Origin: Ephydatia muelleri
Lineage: Eukaryota > Porifera > Demospongiae > Spongillida > Spongillidae
Direction of reading: 5' to 3'
DNA length: 64,000 nt
NCBI GenBank assembly: GCA_013339895.1
Contig: JABACO010000012.1
Location: 5,533,949 to 5,597,948, forward strand
Both the position numbers and the translations under genes were made by a program. Under the pieces are notes generated by a model. That model did no database searches and had not been told where the DNA came from. It saw only the letters and a program-made list of their open reading frames with translations. The stretch's first letter is position 1; every line of letters starts with the position of its first letter. Below, piece by piece: positions 9,414 to 21,114 of the stretch.

Positions 9414-11118
9414 TGGTTGTAGATACATGTATTCCTTAAGAAGAAAACTATTATAAGCTTTTTTCAAAATGGAACCATTTGATGATTTCAATCTGTAACA
9501 TCCTTTGCTTAAGCTTTCAACAACTTCGTAAGGACCTAGCCACTTTTTGTCCAGTTTTCCTCCCATTCGATGTGAGTTTCGCATGTTCTTCATCATAATA
9601 ATCCTACCAGAGCTAAAACTCTAACTACGATTTCAAAAATTTTAAATATATACACGCACAATACCATTATTACTCATACATGGAGAGTGCCACATTTTTT
9701 ATTGTATTGTGCCTTTTGTCGTTGCTGAGCTCGTTCAATTTTTCTGATGGTATTTCTCCTGGATTGCCATAAGTTTCTTCCATACATATGTACATGTGTT
9801 CTCGCCTGTGACATTAGTGGTTGCCTTGCAGCTGAATTCATGATCGATTGCCATACGAGGGTTACGATTGTTCATAATGAAGTAGGGGCTAAACTGTGAA
9901 GAATCCTGCTTTGCTATGCTATAAACATACAAGGCTGCATCTATATTTTCATTCCAGTTTTCTGTAGCCTCTGAAAATGTGATCAAAGCCCTTGTCAGTG
10001 TTTGATTAGTGCGCTCATCCAAACCATTAGTTTGAGGGTGATAGGGACTGTTATATGTTGCACACATGCAACATATCCTGCAAATGTGCTAAAAATACGA
10101 TTATTACATTATCTCATATTACTGATAAGACCCTTGTTTCCTTGCCTTTTACACAATCATTGCCTAGGAATCCTATACACCATCAAAGTTCACTTAGAGA
10201 ATTTTCTTTATTGTTAACTTGTTAAATATACATACCTATCAGATCAATGCCTATTTGACTCCATACTTTGCTTGGAACTGAAATGGGGTGAAGTTAGCTT
10301 TCTTCCCTTCAATTTTTGTATTGACCCGCTGACATACATCACATCGTCTGCAGTACTGGTCTACATCTCTGTTAAGTCCTTTCCACCATGCAGTATGTTT
10401 GTCTGATCTGCAACAACATCAGAAACACAATAGTAAATGAACTATACATTTAAAAAGTAATTTAAGGTCATGCCTATTTATGATACTTCTAGTGCAAACT
10501 GTATATGGCAATGTAACACCATAAATACATTGCATGGGTATCTAGCAACATATGTGTTAAAAGGTGGTGTAATAGACAAAAAGTCTACCAGACATGCATG
10601 TTCGATGCACTAAATGTTGGGTCTTTTTCACAAGTACGTCCTCCATTTGTAAGGCATTCTATACAAGTACTCTGTTGCATGTCAGTGCAATTTTATTTGG
10701 GGCAATCAAGGGCATGCTTGTACAAGACCATTTTTTGCACCACTCGATACGCTTAGAGAAATTAAACAAGAGCTAGATCACCGGAGTGGACTCCTTACGT
10801 TATTTTGCGACATTCAGTCACTCAGTCACTTACCTTAGCTCGCGTTTTGTCCCTGCCGTAGTGGCAACCATCAACGCCATCATGGCAGGCACGAATAATC
10901 TTGGTTCTCTCCTTTCCGTTTGCAATCACCCGTTTGAGACATATCTCATTCACTGCATCTGTTGCTCGGTAATACAGCAATCGTTGTTTCAGCACAAACA
11001 TAGCAGCTTGCTGCATGGCGTATTCTTCGTTTCTCGTTTGCTGTAGCTCCAACAGGATACACACGCGAATCCCGAGGGTCACCCTCTTTACAAGAAAAGT
11101 GAGATAGTCAACCAACAC
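9414..11118 (-). pseudogene. Ginger-type integrase/transposase (copy 1)
   Basis: The protein starts on the right. 11118-10834 holds the zinc-binding H2C2 start (HDGVDGCHYGRDKTRAK) ending at a GTAAGT donor. After a region of about 430 bp, 10407-10250 holds WWKGLNRDVDQYCRRCDVCQ and the first catalytic Asp (IGIDL). 10067-9735 holds the C-terminal part of the core (SPYHPQTNGLDERTNQTL, including the catalytic Glu). 9596-9414 holds a GPY/F-type domain (KWLGPYEVVESLSKGCYRL). The middle catalytic Asp segment was not located and several frame breaks exist. This is a D,D35E integrase used for cut-and-paste or LTR-type insertion. GPY/F plus the OTU neighbour favours Ginger over gypsy. Confidence 0.7.
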
Positions 11119-11164
11119 GCTATACCGTCATATGCGAAGACATTTTCAAGCCGAACAAACAACA

Positions 11165-11295
11165 CATGTTATGGCGGATAAAGTATCCTAGGGTATAGGT
11201 TAAATATACTATCCGACCGGATAAAACCCGGATAAAATATTCGGGAGGATAAAATATGCTGCCGGACAAAATGTATTTGGTCCGCCCCCGCCACA
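11165..11295. repeat. Right terminal GATA-rich inverted region of Ginger copy 1
   Basis: It contains ggataaagtatcc, gaccggataaaa, cccggataaaat and gaggataaaat, followed by ccggacaaaat and ggtccg. This is the inverse of the left-end composition. 11296-11768 holds no supported gene. Confidence 0.6.
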
Positions 11296-11768
11296 AACGG
11301 TCCTACGCGAAGCGCATGCGTTTAGACACGGTTGTATGCGGCTGGAAACTAGGTCTACAATTAGATCATTTACGGTATTAACACAACATTCTAAAATGAT
11401 GCCTCATTACAGACATCCATGTTTTAACAGCTGACCATGACTCAGCAAAACCAGCAAATTAAAAAATTACAACGAACTAACACACTGCACCCCATTTCCC
11501 GGCATGTCCACTCGATGCGCACAATTGACACCCCACATAGCTTGCATGCGCATACCGTTTTATAAGGCCACGCGGCACGTATTTAGTAGAGGGGCGTTAC
11601 TAAATCAGACGACGTGGCCTTTGGTGACAGAACTGGAATAGAAGCATACTACAGCGATGATCAGGAGGCATGTGGCTATACGTTTTTGCAAACCTAAAGT
11701 GGTAACGAATTTTCTATGACCACAAACAAGCTGAGCGAATTACATGAATAATCGACATACGTTGTGGT

Positions 11769-13503
11769 TTGTCCCTACATGTATACAAAGTTTGTGGGCA
11801 GAGGATAACGAAGTACAGGGCAAAGAAGAGTATCAGCTATGAGAGCAAGGCATTCTCAGCTGAGCTGAAAATAGCTTTTGTCATGGACACGTGCACTGTA
11901 AGCTCTCAATGGAGAGGACCATCTGTGCCATCACAAAGGGAGTGCATCACAAATGTGCAGTGATCCTATTTGAATGGCAAAAACATACAGATCAAGAATG
12001 CAAGGTAAACAGTACACATTTGCTTTTTAAAAGTAAACATATGACATCATGGTGTTCAGGTATGTGAGCACTTCCGTGCAGGCTCAAGTGGACACATGAG
12101 GAGGCCAACAGTTGGTAGAGGCCGTGAGGCAGGCGTCACGCCTAATTTACTCATAGCTCATCTCGAGAAGATTGCCCCTCCTCCAGTTCTCTTACATGAG
12201 CCTAGTCCACCTTTGGAAAGCGTGAACAACCAGTTCATGCTAAATGAGCTGAAGTGTGCAGTGTGCTCCAACATCCTCTCACAGCCACTGGAACTGCAGT
12301 GTGGTACACTGGTGTGCGTCAAGTGCCTCCAGGAGTGGATAGCAGCATCTGGCGCTATGAACTGTCCCTGTTGCTCTGAGGGTGTTCCCTTGGTTTCCTC
12401 CCATGTCAGACCAGCACCAGGTGTGATACTCCTGCTGCTATCGGATGTTTTGGTACATTTGTACAGAGCAGCAGGGATGTTAAGACTGGTGACTACCATC
12501 ACTTACACCTGAGTCGGCTTCCATTGCTCCAAGGAGACCTTGAAACTGCTCAGCATTCACAGGAAGTGTTGCAGCAGGTAGCAGCATATGTGACCTTAGT
12601 TCATGGAGAGGAAATCCCTCTTGCTGTGTATTTTTTGAAGCAATCTGCTGCAAAAAAAAGAAATCTGTGAAGGCAAATGTATTCAAGTTAGTTCAATATA
12701 GGAAGCAGAAGTGGCGAAATGCACAGCAACTGTGAAAAGAGGGTACTCTGAAAAAGAAGGGCCCTTTGACAAGACACTTGACAATGCTATGCAATCATTT
12801 GGTGTACGACAGCAGTATTTGGGGGGGGGGGGAGAGGCATTTATTGGCAACCATGTACACAAGGCATTAAAGGCAACCATGTACACAAGGCATTAAAGAT
12901 AGTGTACATGTGCTATGCATGTTTATGTGAATAATTCATGCAAGTTAAACATTTACAGGTACCTAACATCCAGACTCTGTGCACATCTATATCAAAGATG
13001 GCACAAGAGAAACTGCCCCACTGATCTGGAGAGGTAGCCGGTCAAGTGTCAAAGTTCATCACCACACTCTCCTTAAATGGAAAATGTCACAATATATGTG
13101 ATCAGAACTTCATTGATGCAGCACCACACACTAGGGAAACAACGTTCAGTGTACATGTAGGGTTCACAATATGCTTCATTTCAACTAAATAGGCTATTCA
13201 AGAGTTCATGGCCTTTTTCCGGGACATATCCTGAGGCAACAGTCCCAATTAAAATGCACCTATTGGAGGACCATACTGTGCAGTGGGCAAATACTAACCA
13301 TGTTGGCTTTGGCCTCCTAGGTGAACAGGGGACGAGTCAATCCATGCCAAATTTAATCGACTTGGCTTGGCATTTGCTCCTATCAAAGACCGCATGCAGA
13401 ACCTGATGTGCATAGTGAAAGAACACTTGCTAAGTATTGAACCACAATTGGTAGCTGCCATCCCCCCTCCAGCCAAGAGAGTAAAGAATACTATAGCTAT
13501 GTA
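11769..13503 (+). pseudogene. RAG1-N-terminal-like RING protein relic (N-RAG-TP type)
   Basis: Pieces in order are: a KVCGQRITKYRAKKSISYES head (11769 on); an FEWQKHTDQECK segment ending at a donor near 12004; an intron of about 57 bp; then VCEHFRAGSSGH and an IAPPP linker. A RING-like zinc motif follows at 12250-12385 (CAVC, CGTLVC, CVKC, CPCC). Further on there are FIGNHVHKALK (12835-12875), a KMHLLEDHTVQW stretch and FGLLGEQG (13250-13325), and ESIHAKFNRLG to the TAG at about 13501. The head and RING resemble the N-terminal part of RAG1, found alone in invertebrate transposon-associated proteins. Several frameshifts, a poly-G expansion (about 12821) and a 25-bp tandem duplication (12849-12897) show decay. 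Confidence 0.6.
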
Positions 13504-14040
13504 ATTCATGCAGTTCAAGGTCAATCTATATACACATTAACATGAAGTCAAATGTAAAACCAAACTTCATTGCGCCCACTCCCAAAAGACACAAAAATGG
13601 TGGATTTCCAAAGGCTTGAAAACTACTTCAGAAAATTCGTTACCGTTAAACTATACGAAAAAATGACAGTACATTCAACTAACTTTGCCGTGGTGGTTTT
13701 GGCATGTTCCATCTCAGTCACCGAGCGTCGTTATCGTTTTTTGAACACACGCAGTCGATGTTCACCGTGCGTAAGTCAATAGCTGTCGAAGAACCAGAGC
13801 CGACAGTTCGCAACGCCAGGCCACGTGATTTATGCCTACAATAAAGGTCAGAGGTGTTTGTCACTGCTAGTATGGCTTTTAGGTGTTGATTACGTTTCAT
13901 GTACCTCGTGCACAGCTGGTTCTAAAGGACATCGGTTGCTAGGTTCGTTGCTATGGGGTGACGCAACCACTTCAATATTTTGGGGCATAGGGCCTAGTTT
14001 CCACGCGTTCAATGAGAGCAGACCGCCGTGTAGAAGTATG
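13504..14040. other. Spacer without supported gene
   Basis: Overlapping open frames on both strands have no recognisable motif. The plus frame continuing into the integrase relic is treated as upstream junk. Confidence 0.4.
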
Positions 14041-14735
14041 AAAGCACGTGTAACTACATCAGAAACTGCTAGAGAGATGTGTGCGGATGAAAATGAAGAT
14101 CTGGTCGAAAAGGGAAGTCTTTACTTGTTTGATGGGAGGTACCCTGAGGGTAGTACCAGCAACAAAAAAAGAGTCATCAGAAGAAAGGCTGCAGCACTTA
14201 CTTTGAGAGATGGAGAGGTCTTCAATTCTACAAAAAACCCAAAAAGAATTCGACTGGGCAAAAGGTAAATATACATTGCGCTCTGTATGGCATCCATTCA
14301 TTGTTGACTTCGATCAAACAGGAGGTATATGAAGTCAGATACGTTTGCAAAGGTGCCCACCTTGAAGGAATGCCATGTAGATCTAACATCTGGGCACATG
14401 GGTGTCAAGCGTACTTCTCAAAGCGTTTTGGAGCGGTTTTTTTGGAAAGGTGTAATAAAGGATAAAAAGTATGGTAAGTTTGAATAATATCTCTCATTTC
14501 TCATATGTTTCTTACACTGATATCTACCTGTGACCTCTGTCAAAGGAATAGCCAGAAACTGACCATTGCAACACCAGAATTGTTCCAGTCCATTCACCCT
14601 GACATCACGTGGGCATTGATTTTGTTGGCCCTATTTCACCTAAGACCACCTCGGGAAATAGACCCTATTCGCAAAATGGGTAGAAGCTGTTGCTCTTCCA
14701 ACCAGCGAAACCGCTATCCGGAGACGGATTGCAAT
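14041..14735 (+). pseudogene. Ginger/GIN-type integrase N-terminal relic
   Basis: The first exon-like segment (to a GTAAAT donor near 14267) carries LFDGRYPEGS and NKKRVIRRKAA, a pattern seen at the start of Ginger-type integrases. After an intron-sized gap, 14350-14475 encodes ECHVDLTSGHMGVKRTSQ and RFFWKGVIKDKKY, the H2C2 zinc domain. Then 14520-14560 encodes CDLCQRNSQKL. A degraded core start follows, and a WVEAVALPTSE-like segment near 14690 shows a deletion between them. No second or third catalytic acidic residue is present. It is unrelated in position to the other Ginger copies and is probably a separate old insertion. Confidence 0.6.
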
Positions 14736-16285
14736 GGTGCCCCGTCTCTTTCGATCAAGACGGACTTCCACGTAAATTTCACGGAAACGTTTAGTGACGG
14801 TATTCGTGTATTAATCGACGAACGGTACCGCGTCCTCACTGTTATTGATACGATGCCAGGGTCACGTTATACAAGTCACTCCCTTCCGAATTCCAAAAAT
14901 TAGCGGCAAGCGACGTTACTATCACCATAGATATTAGAATAGAAGGATTGGAAGCGGGCTCAACTCAATTAACACTGCTTCACGCGTCGACTCCTCAATG
15001 TTAGACCGCTTATCATATTTGAAATGGCCGCGTGCTCGAATGCAACAGCTCCTTTCGTGGAACCCATAACCCAGCTAAACAAAAAAACGTCAATTACATT
15101 GCTGCGAGTGGAATCTTCACTGGAAGACACTTTGGTCTATGTTTTGTTGGACAGTGCAGCCGAAACTTGTGGCCGGTCCTGTTATACATTCTGGTCATGG
15201 ATATGGAAAAATGATTATATTCAACCTTGTAGACAATATATTGGTAACACAAGACAATATTTTGGTAACAAAGCAAACCCATGCAATGAGATTGGGAACT
15301 TGTGGGAATGGTTGTCGATAGCCTTCAAAGTAAAAATTCCTAGTAATATTAGGGCATCAGAAAAATGGATCACTCGTTTTGAATTTTTTTCACGACTTCA
15401 CGCAGAGGTTAGTTACATAGCAAATGGTTACTATACCATAAGTAGAATTGATGTGGCTATCTGAAACAAGAATAGAATGTTCGAATAGAGATAAAAACTT
15501 AACCAGGGTAGTTTTGTCGGTTAGTTCATGGCGATGTCAAAAACGTAAAATGTGGAGTTACTCCAAGATCCTCCAACCTAAACGCCTTCAACACACCTCA
15601 CCGTACGTAAAATTTTGTGCTAAATCTGGCCGCGCTACTTCTTTACAAAGAAAGAAAAGTTTAGGGGAGTTGTATCGGTTGTATGCCCTCCAAATTCTGT
15701 ACCTTGGGTTCTAAAAGGGCTATCAATATGGCAATAAGTTTGCCCAAATGTACGCATTTTGTGCTATCGTATGATTGTACTAAGCTCTCAACTTACTTTC
15801 TTCTCAAGAGGGGCGAGGCGTCACTTCATCGAATTAGCACCATCGCGGAGTCCGCGCTTTGCAATGTACAGGGCTCAATGGCTCACGTGCTTCGTTTCCA
15901 ATCCTTCTACTCTAATATCTATGCTATCACTACTGCGGGGAATACGTGTGTAGATCTACATATTTTGAACACCAAATGCTAGTGGAGTCTTCATCCAAAG
16001 CCGATAGTTCTCTTCAAGCTAAACAAGTACAACAGCTTCCTGCGGAAGGTGATGTATCATATCATACACGTGCACTGATTATATATGCGTACCCTCGATT
16101 CGCGAGATATAGCTAGCGCTGAGAGGTAGCTATAAGCAGCTAATTGTTTCCTGTTTTATTATACAGATGTACCGGTACTATGGCAGACAGGAGAGTTTAT
16201 AGAATACCTCTCTGGCTCTGAGTCAGATTCGTCATCAAGTGAAGAATCTTTACACAGCAAGGACTCCATAACTATAAACGGCACC
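14736..16285. other. Long stretch with only anonymous open frames
   Basis: Open frames of 60-146 codons occur on both strands and overlap one another. None shows a motif I recognise. A short direct duplication (gacaatatattggtaac and gacaatattttggtaac) lies at about 15231-15272. Confidence 0.45.
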
Positions 16286-16289
16286 AGTT

Positions 16290-17032
16290 GCCTGTGTGTG
16301 TATGTGATGTGTGCCTCTGTGTGTGATGTGTACCATTGTGTGTGATGTGTGTGTCTGTATGTGTGCCTCTGTGTAATATGTAGTCTTAGTGATGAGTGCC
16401 TCTGTGTGATGTGTGCCTCTGTTTATGATACATGTGTTCTTATGTGATGTGTGACAAATTGCGTAGCCTGTGTGTGATGTGTGCCTCTGTGTGAAGTGCA
16501 CGTGCCTCTGTGTAATGAGTCCCTCTGTGCGATGTGTGCCTGGGCTCTGTGTGTTATGTGTGCCTCTGTTTATGATGTGTTCCTGTGTGGGATGTGTGCC
16601 AATATGTGTAACCTGTGTGTGATGTGTGCCTCTGTGTGATATACGCATACCTCTGTGTGATGTGTTCCTGTGTATGATGAGTGCCCGTGTGTGATGTACA
16701 CGTGCCTCTGTGTGATGTGTGCTAGATGTGATGTGTGCCTCTGTGTGATGTCCTCTGTTGCATGTGTGATGTGTTTGTGTGTGTGATGAGTGCCCGTGTG
16801 TGATGTACACGTGCCTCTGTGTGATGTGTGCCTGTGTATGATGTATGCCTGTGCATGATGTGTGCCTCTGTGTAATGTGTGATGAGTGCCTCTGTGTGAT
16901 GTGTGTCTCTGTTTATGATGTATCCCTGTGTGCGTTGTGTGCCAATATGTGTAACCTGTGTGATGTGTGCCTGTGTGTGTGATGTGTGATGTATGCCTGC
17001 ATGTTTGTGTGATGTGTGTGTGTGACTGTGTG
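16290..17032. repeat. TG-rich minisatellite with gatgtgtgcctctgtgt core
   Basis: About 30 irregular units carry the core gtgtgatgtgtgcctctgtg, interrupted by variants such as tttatgatgtgttcctg. A larger duplicated block, gatgagtgcccgtgtgtgat, recurs at about 16678 and 16786. The long histidine/threonine-rich antisense frame across it is an artefact. Confidence 0.8.
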
Positions 17033-18461
17033 CAACATTACAGAAGTAATTTGTTCATTCTTTATATATAAAGGATCATGTCTTCTGTCCTCACTCAAAC
17101 TAAAACTGATCATATGTTCTTGCATTGGTCCTTAATGAATCAATTTCAAGGTCGATAAAATATTTTAATCGCACACACGTGTGCTGGACTGTTGTTACCA
17201 CATTGACATGGCAACACATCGCATACCAACAACAAGCGGTATAGTAATTTGAAAAATTAAGATATAATTGTTATATGAATTGAAGAGGCGTGGCATCATA
17301 ACAAGCATTATCACAACTAGTACTGAACAACGCAGGGAAATACAGCCCGGCATCAAAACCGTCTAACAGATTTGCACTCTTGAGTCACCAGCGATCGATT
17401 GTCCTTGATCATATGAGCCGACTTATCGAGCTCGAGCGTGCGTTCAGTAGATCCAATGATCGGTACAATGCAACTTGCCAAGACGTTACTGGAAAAAGCC
17501 AGATATTATGGATCAGAGAACACTGATCCATGCATGAAATTGCATGCGTGTGTACTGCTGCACTCTATTCGCTGCCTTGCACGTACGCGTATCAATTATC
17601 CACTTAAATTTTTTTAACAATTACACTGTGCAAAAAACTGGGTATACGCTATCGGATATTTTGCGTATATTTCGAGTTTACGCATCAAGAATCCCACTTG
17701 CGGAATGAACCAGTTTCGCACTGTGCATATTTCGAGTATCCTCAACCGCATCACGTGCGCTTAGAAGGATTCACAAAACAATGACTCCGTATACCACTTT
17801 GCACCGTATACGGTGCTGGGTACGCACTCCGATTCTGTTCATGGTATACTAGTTGGATTCTTAATTTACTACAATCAAAAACATACACGTACAACAATTA
17901 ATATTCAACGTTCAAACTCTGCAGCTATCGAGGAAAGACTCCACTGCTGGCTCTTCAACTCGTTGCACGAGTTGCTCAGCAATCCATTGCAACGCGACAA
18001 CGGGAGAGTTGCGCGTCGTGCTGGCCAGCGCTTCAAACTGCTTCCCTCAGAACAGCTATAGCAAAAAAAAAGGTCATCCGTAAAAATTAAAATGCACTCA
18101 GCTATCCTACGCAGTTAGCGGGATTTCTTGCGCTTGACACCACCTTGATCCCTCAGACTCTTAGCTGAGAGTATAGAAAAAGGGGTAAAGAAAGCCTATC
18201 GAAGCGTTTACCTTTTTACGCTCCAACTCCACTCTTTTATTTACATGTAAGAAAAGACACAGACTAGCAGCAATTGTGAATGAAAACACAATCTCTTACC
18301 CGCGCCGTATCCGATTTTGCTAACCTTTTCATGACGTCTCTAATCATGACTCGAGGGGGGGGGAAAAACAAGAGAGACTTACTTGTGCGAACTAAAAGCC
18401 GTTCTGGAAGCCATGGTAACGGCGCGGTCACAAAGAAGTACGCTGCAGTGAAAGATCCTGG
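17033..18461. other. No supported gene
   Basis: Mostly unique AT-rich DNA. Open frames near 17813-18061 and 18280-18612 lack motifs, and the latter runs into the GT microsatellite. Confidence 0.45.
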
Positions 18462-18467
18462 TGTGTG

Positions 18468-18513
<46 letters not shown>

Positions 18514-18564
18514 CGTGTGCGTGCGTGTGTGTGTGCGTGCATGTGTGTGTGCGTGCATGTGTGT
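18462..18564. repeat. (GT)n microsatellite with GC interruptions
   Basis: About 100 bp of GT dinucleotides with gcgtgc interruptions towards the right. 18565-19080 has no supported gene. Confidence 0.9.
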
Positions 18565-19169
18565 GAAATTTACCACAAGTTGCATGGGGCTGTGCTACGG
18601 AAAACTTGGTAGGGAAAAACGACACAAACTAGCTACGACCTCGAGATAAGATTGAAGTCAACAACATTCACTCAGCAATGAGAATCTGTTGGATGAAACA
18701 CAATCGTTGCATTCTGCAATTGCAACCAACTAACCATAGACAGTTCCTTTCTTTCCTTACACGCACGACATCAATCGATTATATGCCACGTGTTGAGTAG
18801 CTCTATTAATTGACAAACATAATAGTTATTTTTAAAAACTAATCATTACACAGAGCATTACTTGGAAATATATATGTAGCTAGCTGGTACACTTGAAAAG
18901 TTTGTTGACCGTAACACTCTCATTGCAATGACTATTAATCATTTGATGTATGCCTAGCGATCTATAGGAAGTAATGACGATCCATTGACAGAATGCTGGT
19001 GATGTTATGTTAAGCATTACTCCTCTAATCGATATGTCATTGCAAAAAGCAAAATGATAGTGTACAAAAAAAGTCAATGTTTGTGGTGAAAACAAATGCT
19101 TCTTTGCAAAAGAATCCATGGCAGCAACAGAACAGGGGTTATAGACTTCCATTGAGATTCCCAGTGTGT

Positions 19170-19751
19170 GATGAGAGTGTTGCTCAAGGTCACGTGAATC
19201 CAATGACCCCTTTGAGGTGAAAAGGTGTCACTGCATGAAAAGCTTAAGGAACATCTTGTCCTCAAGTTATGGTGGTGAACGGGGCAAGTGTGCTACAAAT
19301 TGAATTGTACAACTCACCTGTCAAGTGCCACGCCCTCCAAGGTCACGTGAATCCAATGACCCCTTTGAGGAGAAAAGGTGTCACTGCATGAAAAGCTTAA
19401 GGAACATCTTGTCCCCAAGTTATGGTGGTGAACGGAACAAGTGTGTTACAAATTGAATTGTAAAACTCACCTGTCAAGTGCCACGCCCTCCAAGGTCACG
19501 TGAATCCAATGACCCCTTTGAGGAGAAAAGGTGTCACTACATGAAAAGCTTAAGGAACATCTTGTCCTCAAGTTATGGTGGTGAACGGAACAAGTGTGCT
19601 ACAAATTGAATTGTACGACTGACTTGTCAAGTGCCACGCCCTCCAAGGTCACGTGAATCCAATGACCCCTTTGAGGTGAAAAGGTGTCACTGCATGAAAA
19701 GCTTAAGGAACATCTTGTCCTCAAGTTATGGTGGTGAACGGGGCAAGTGTG
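19170..19751 (+). repeat. 153-bp satellite (family A), left part
   Basis: About four head-to-tail copies precede the gypsy insertion. The landmark gccacgccctcc recurs at 19327, 19480 and 19633, an exact 153-bp period. Every unit contains ggtcacgtgaatcc, an E-box palindrome, and gaaaagcttaaggaacatc. A degenerate unit extends left to about 19080. As 153 is divisible by three, serine-rich antisense frames run through several copies and should not be called genes. Confidence 0.95.
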
Positions 19752-19863
19752 TGTAAGGAAACCATCTAGCACAAGCAGACAAATGAATGAATGAATGATT
19801 CCAATACAAGCACAACACACGTGAATAGTTAAGTTATTACGTTAATATTGTCATTTCCCTACA
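19752..19863 (-). repeat. 3' LTR of gypsy element 1
   Basis: 112 bp with TG...CA ends and one mismatch to the other LTR. A tandem aatg run lies inside. On the minus strand it is preceded by a purine tract (aaaagggagagacagga) at about 19864-19880, the probable second-strand primer. Confidence 0.9.
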
Positions 19864-19878
19864 TCCTGTCTCTCCCTT

Positions 19879-21114
19879 TTATTTTGCTCTAGGATCCCAC
19901 AGGTACATGTCATATGGTCGGGATGGAGGTCTTCTGATTCTTTGTGGACGCTGTTCTGAGATACTTGCTGGTGGTAAGTTGTTAGAACTTTGATCTGCCT
20001 GATTATTTACCTCCCCTTCAAGGGTATGCTGAGGACCTTCAAGCTGACCCTTGGGTAGCTCATGTCCAGGCTCTTTCACTGTCTGATCTGAAACACTCTC
20101 GGGTTCTGACCTTTCATCTGCCCCTAACTGATCTTGCTGTGGTTGGTGTATTGCATTTGGCTGAAAATTGCCTTGTTGTCTGACTGAAGGGTCCTGCACA
20201 GAGGGTGGAGGTTGGGGAACAGGGTCCAAGTTTTTCCTCCTGTAGACAGGTTGAGAACTATGTGGGTGTATGAGCTGCTCTAGATTATGAGGGTCCGTTT
20301 CTGCTGTAGTTTTGGGGGGGGTGTCCTCTGCTTCCTCACTCTCTACGTCTGATTCTGCCATTCTCTTCCTTAGCTGGTCGGCATGCTTCCTGCGTTCAAT
20401 CCCATTAACATTCACAATGTATGATAGTGGTCCGGTTTTCCTCATAATACAGCCACTTTCATATCCTTTTCCTTCTGGTCGTCCAACCCAAACTAAGTCT
20501 CCTATTGAGAAGGATGAAAACTTGGCCCTAGTATCATGATAAACTTTTTGCTGAGTTAAAGCTTTGTCCATGTAGTGATTTATATCTGGTTTCAAGAGGT
20601 CCAACTTTGTTCTAATCCTTCGACCCAGCAACAATTCAGCAGGTGAGCGGCCTGTTGACTTGTGGGGTGTATTTCTGTAGGAAATCAGGAAACGTTGCAG
20701 TGTCAGGTCTAAATAATCCCTATGCATCTTTGTAGCTGAGAAGCGCTCCTTAAAAGTCCTCACTGCCCGTTCCGCCAGTTCATTTGTTTTTGGGTGATAC
20801 GGGGTAGCACGAATATGTGTAATGTTATTGGCAGTGCAGAAGTCTTTAAATTCAGAGGCTATGAACTGAGGACCATTGTCAGATACTATGACTCGTGGTA
20901 AATCAAAATGGCAGAAGATTTTCCTCAATGCCTTTATTGTTACTGCTGCTGTGGAAACCTGCATTGGTTTTATCTCTAACCACTTTGAGAACGCATCAAT
21001 GACTACCAGCCAATACTTGCCCTCAAAGGGGCCAGCATAATCTACACGGATCCTGGACCAAGGTTCACTTGGTGTGTTCCATGCAAAAAGTAGACTTTCC
21101 GATTCTGCTGACAA
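19879..21114 (-). pseudogene. Integrase of gypsy element 1
   Basis: A 411-codon frame holds the integrase core and C-terminal tail. The first catalytic Asp is in RVDYAGPF, the second in IVSDNGPQF (about plus 20870-20890) and the Glu in NELAERAVRTF. A GDLVWVGRPEG segment and LRKR follow, then a proline/glutamine/glutamate-rich tail ending at 19879. The H2C2 part (HDGHPGIWAMRAL, CSPCQQ) lies just upstream in another frame, so a frameshift near 21090 separates zinc domain and core. The core itself looks uninterrupted. It inserts the cDNA copy into the genome in intact relatives. Confidence 0.85.

Larger units (their letters stand above)
7520..11295 (-). mobile_element. Ginger-type DNA transposon with integrase and OTU modules (copy 1)
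   Basis: This 3.8-kb block carries, on the minus strand and in order, an H2C2 zinc motif, an integrase core, a GPY/F-type C-terminal domain and an OTU cysteine protease domain. It is bracketed by inverted terminal regions rich in ggataaa and tttatcc. The left one (about 7545-7700) contains tttatcccgggatag units and the right one (about 11165-11285) contains ccggataaaa units. Ggtccg motifs lie near both tips. Gypsy-integrase-related DNA transposons with OTU domains are known as Ginger elements. The exact tips and target duplication are not resolved: proposed ends TGT at 7520 and ACA at 11295 do not give matching flanks. Confidence 0.7.

Noticed and set aside
16250..16810. 186-codon histidine/threonine-rich minus-strand open frame
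   Set aside because: It is the antisense of the TG minisatellite; amino-acid content is dictated by the repeat.
17813..18061. 82-codon open frame
   Set aside because: No motif and no splice or start context better than chance.
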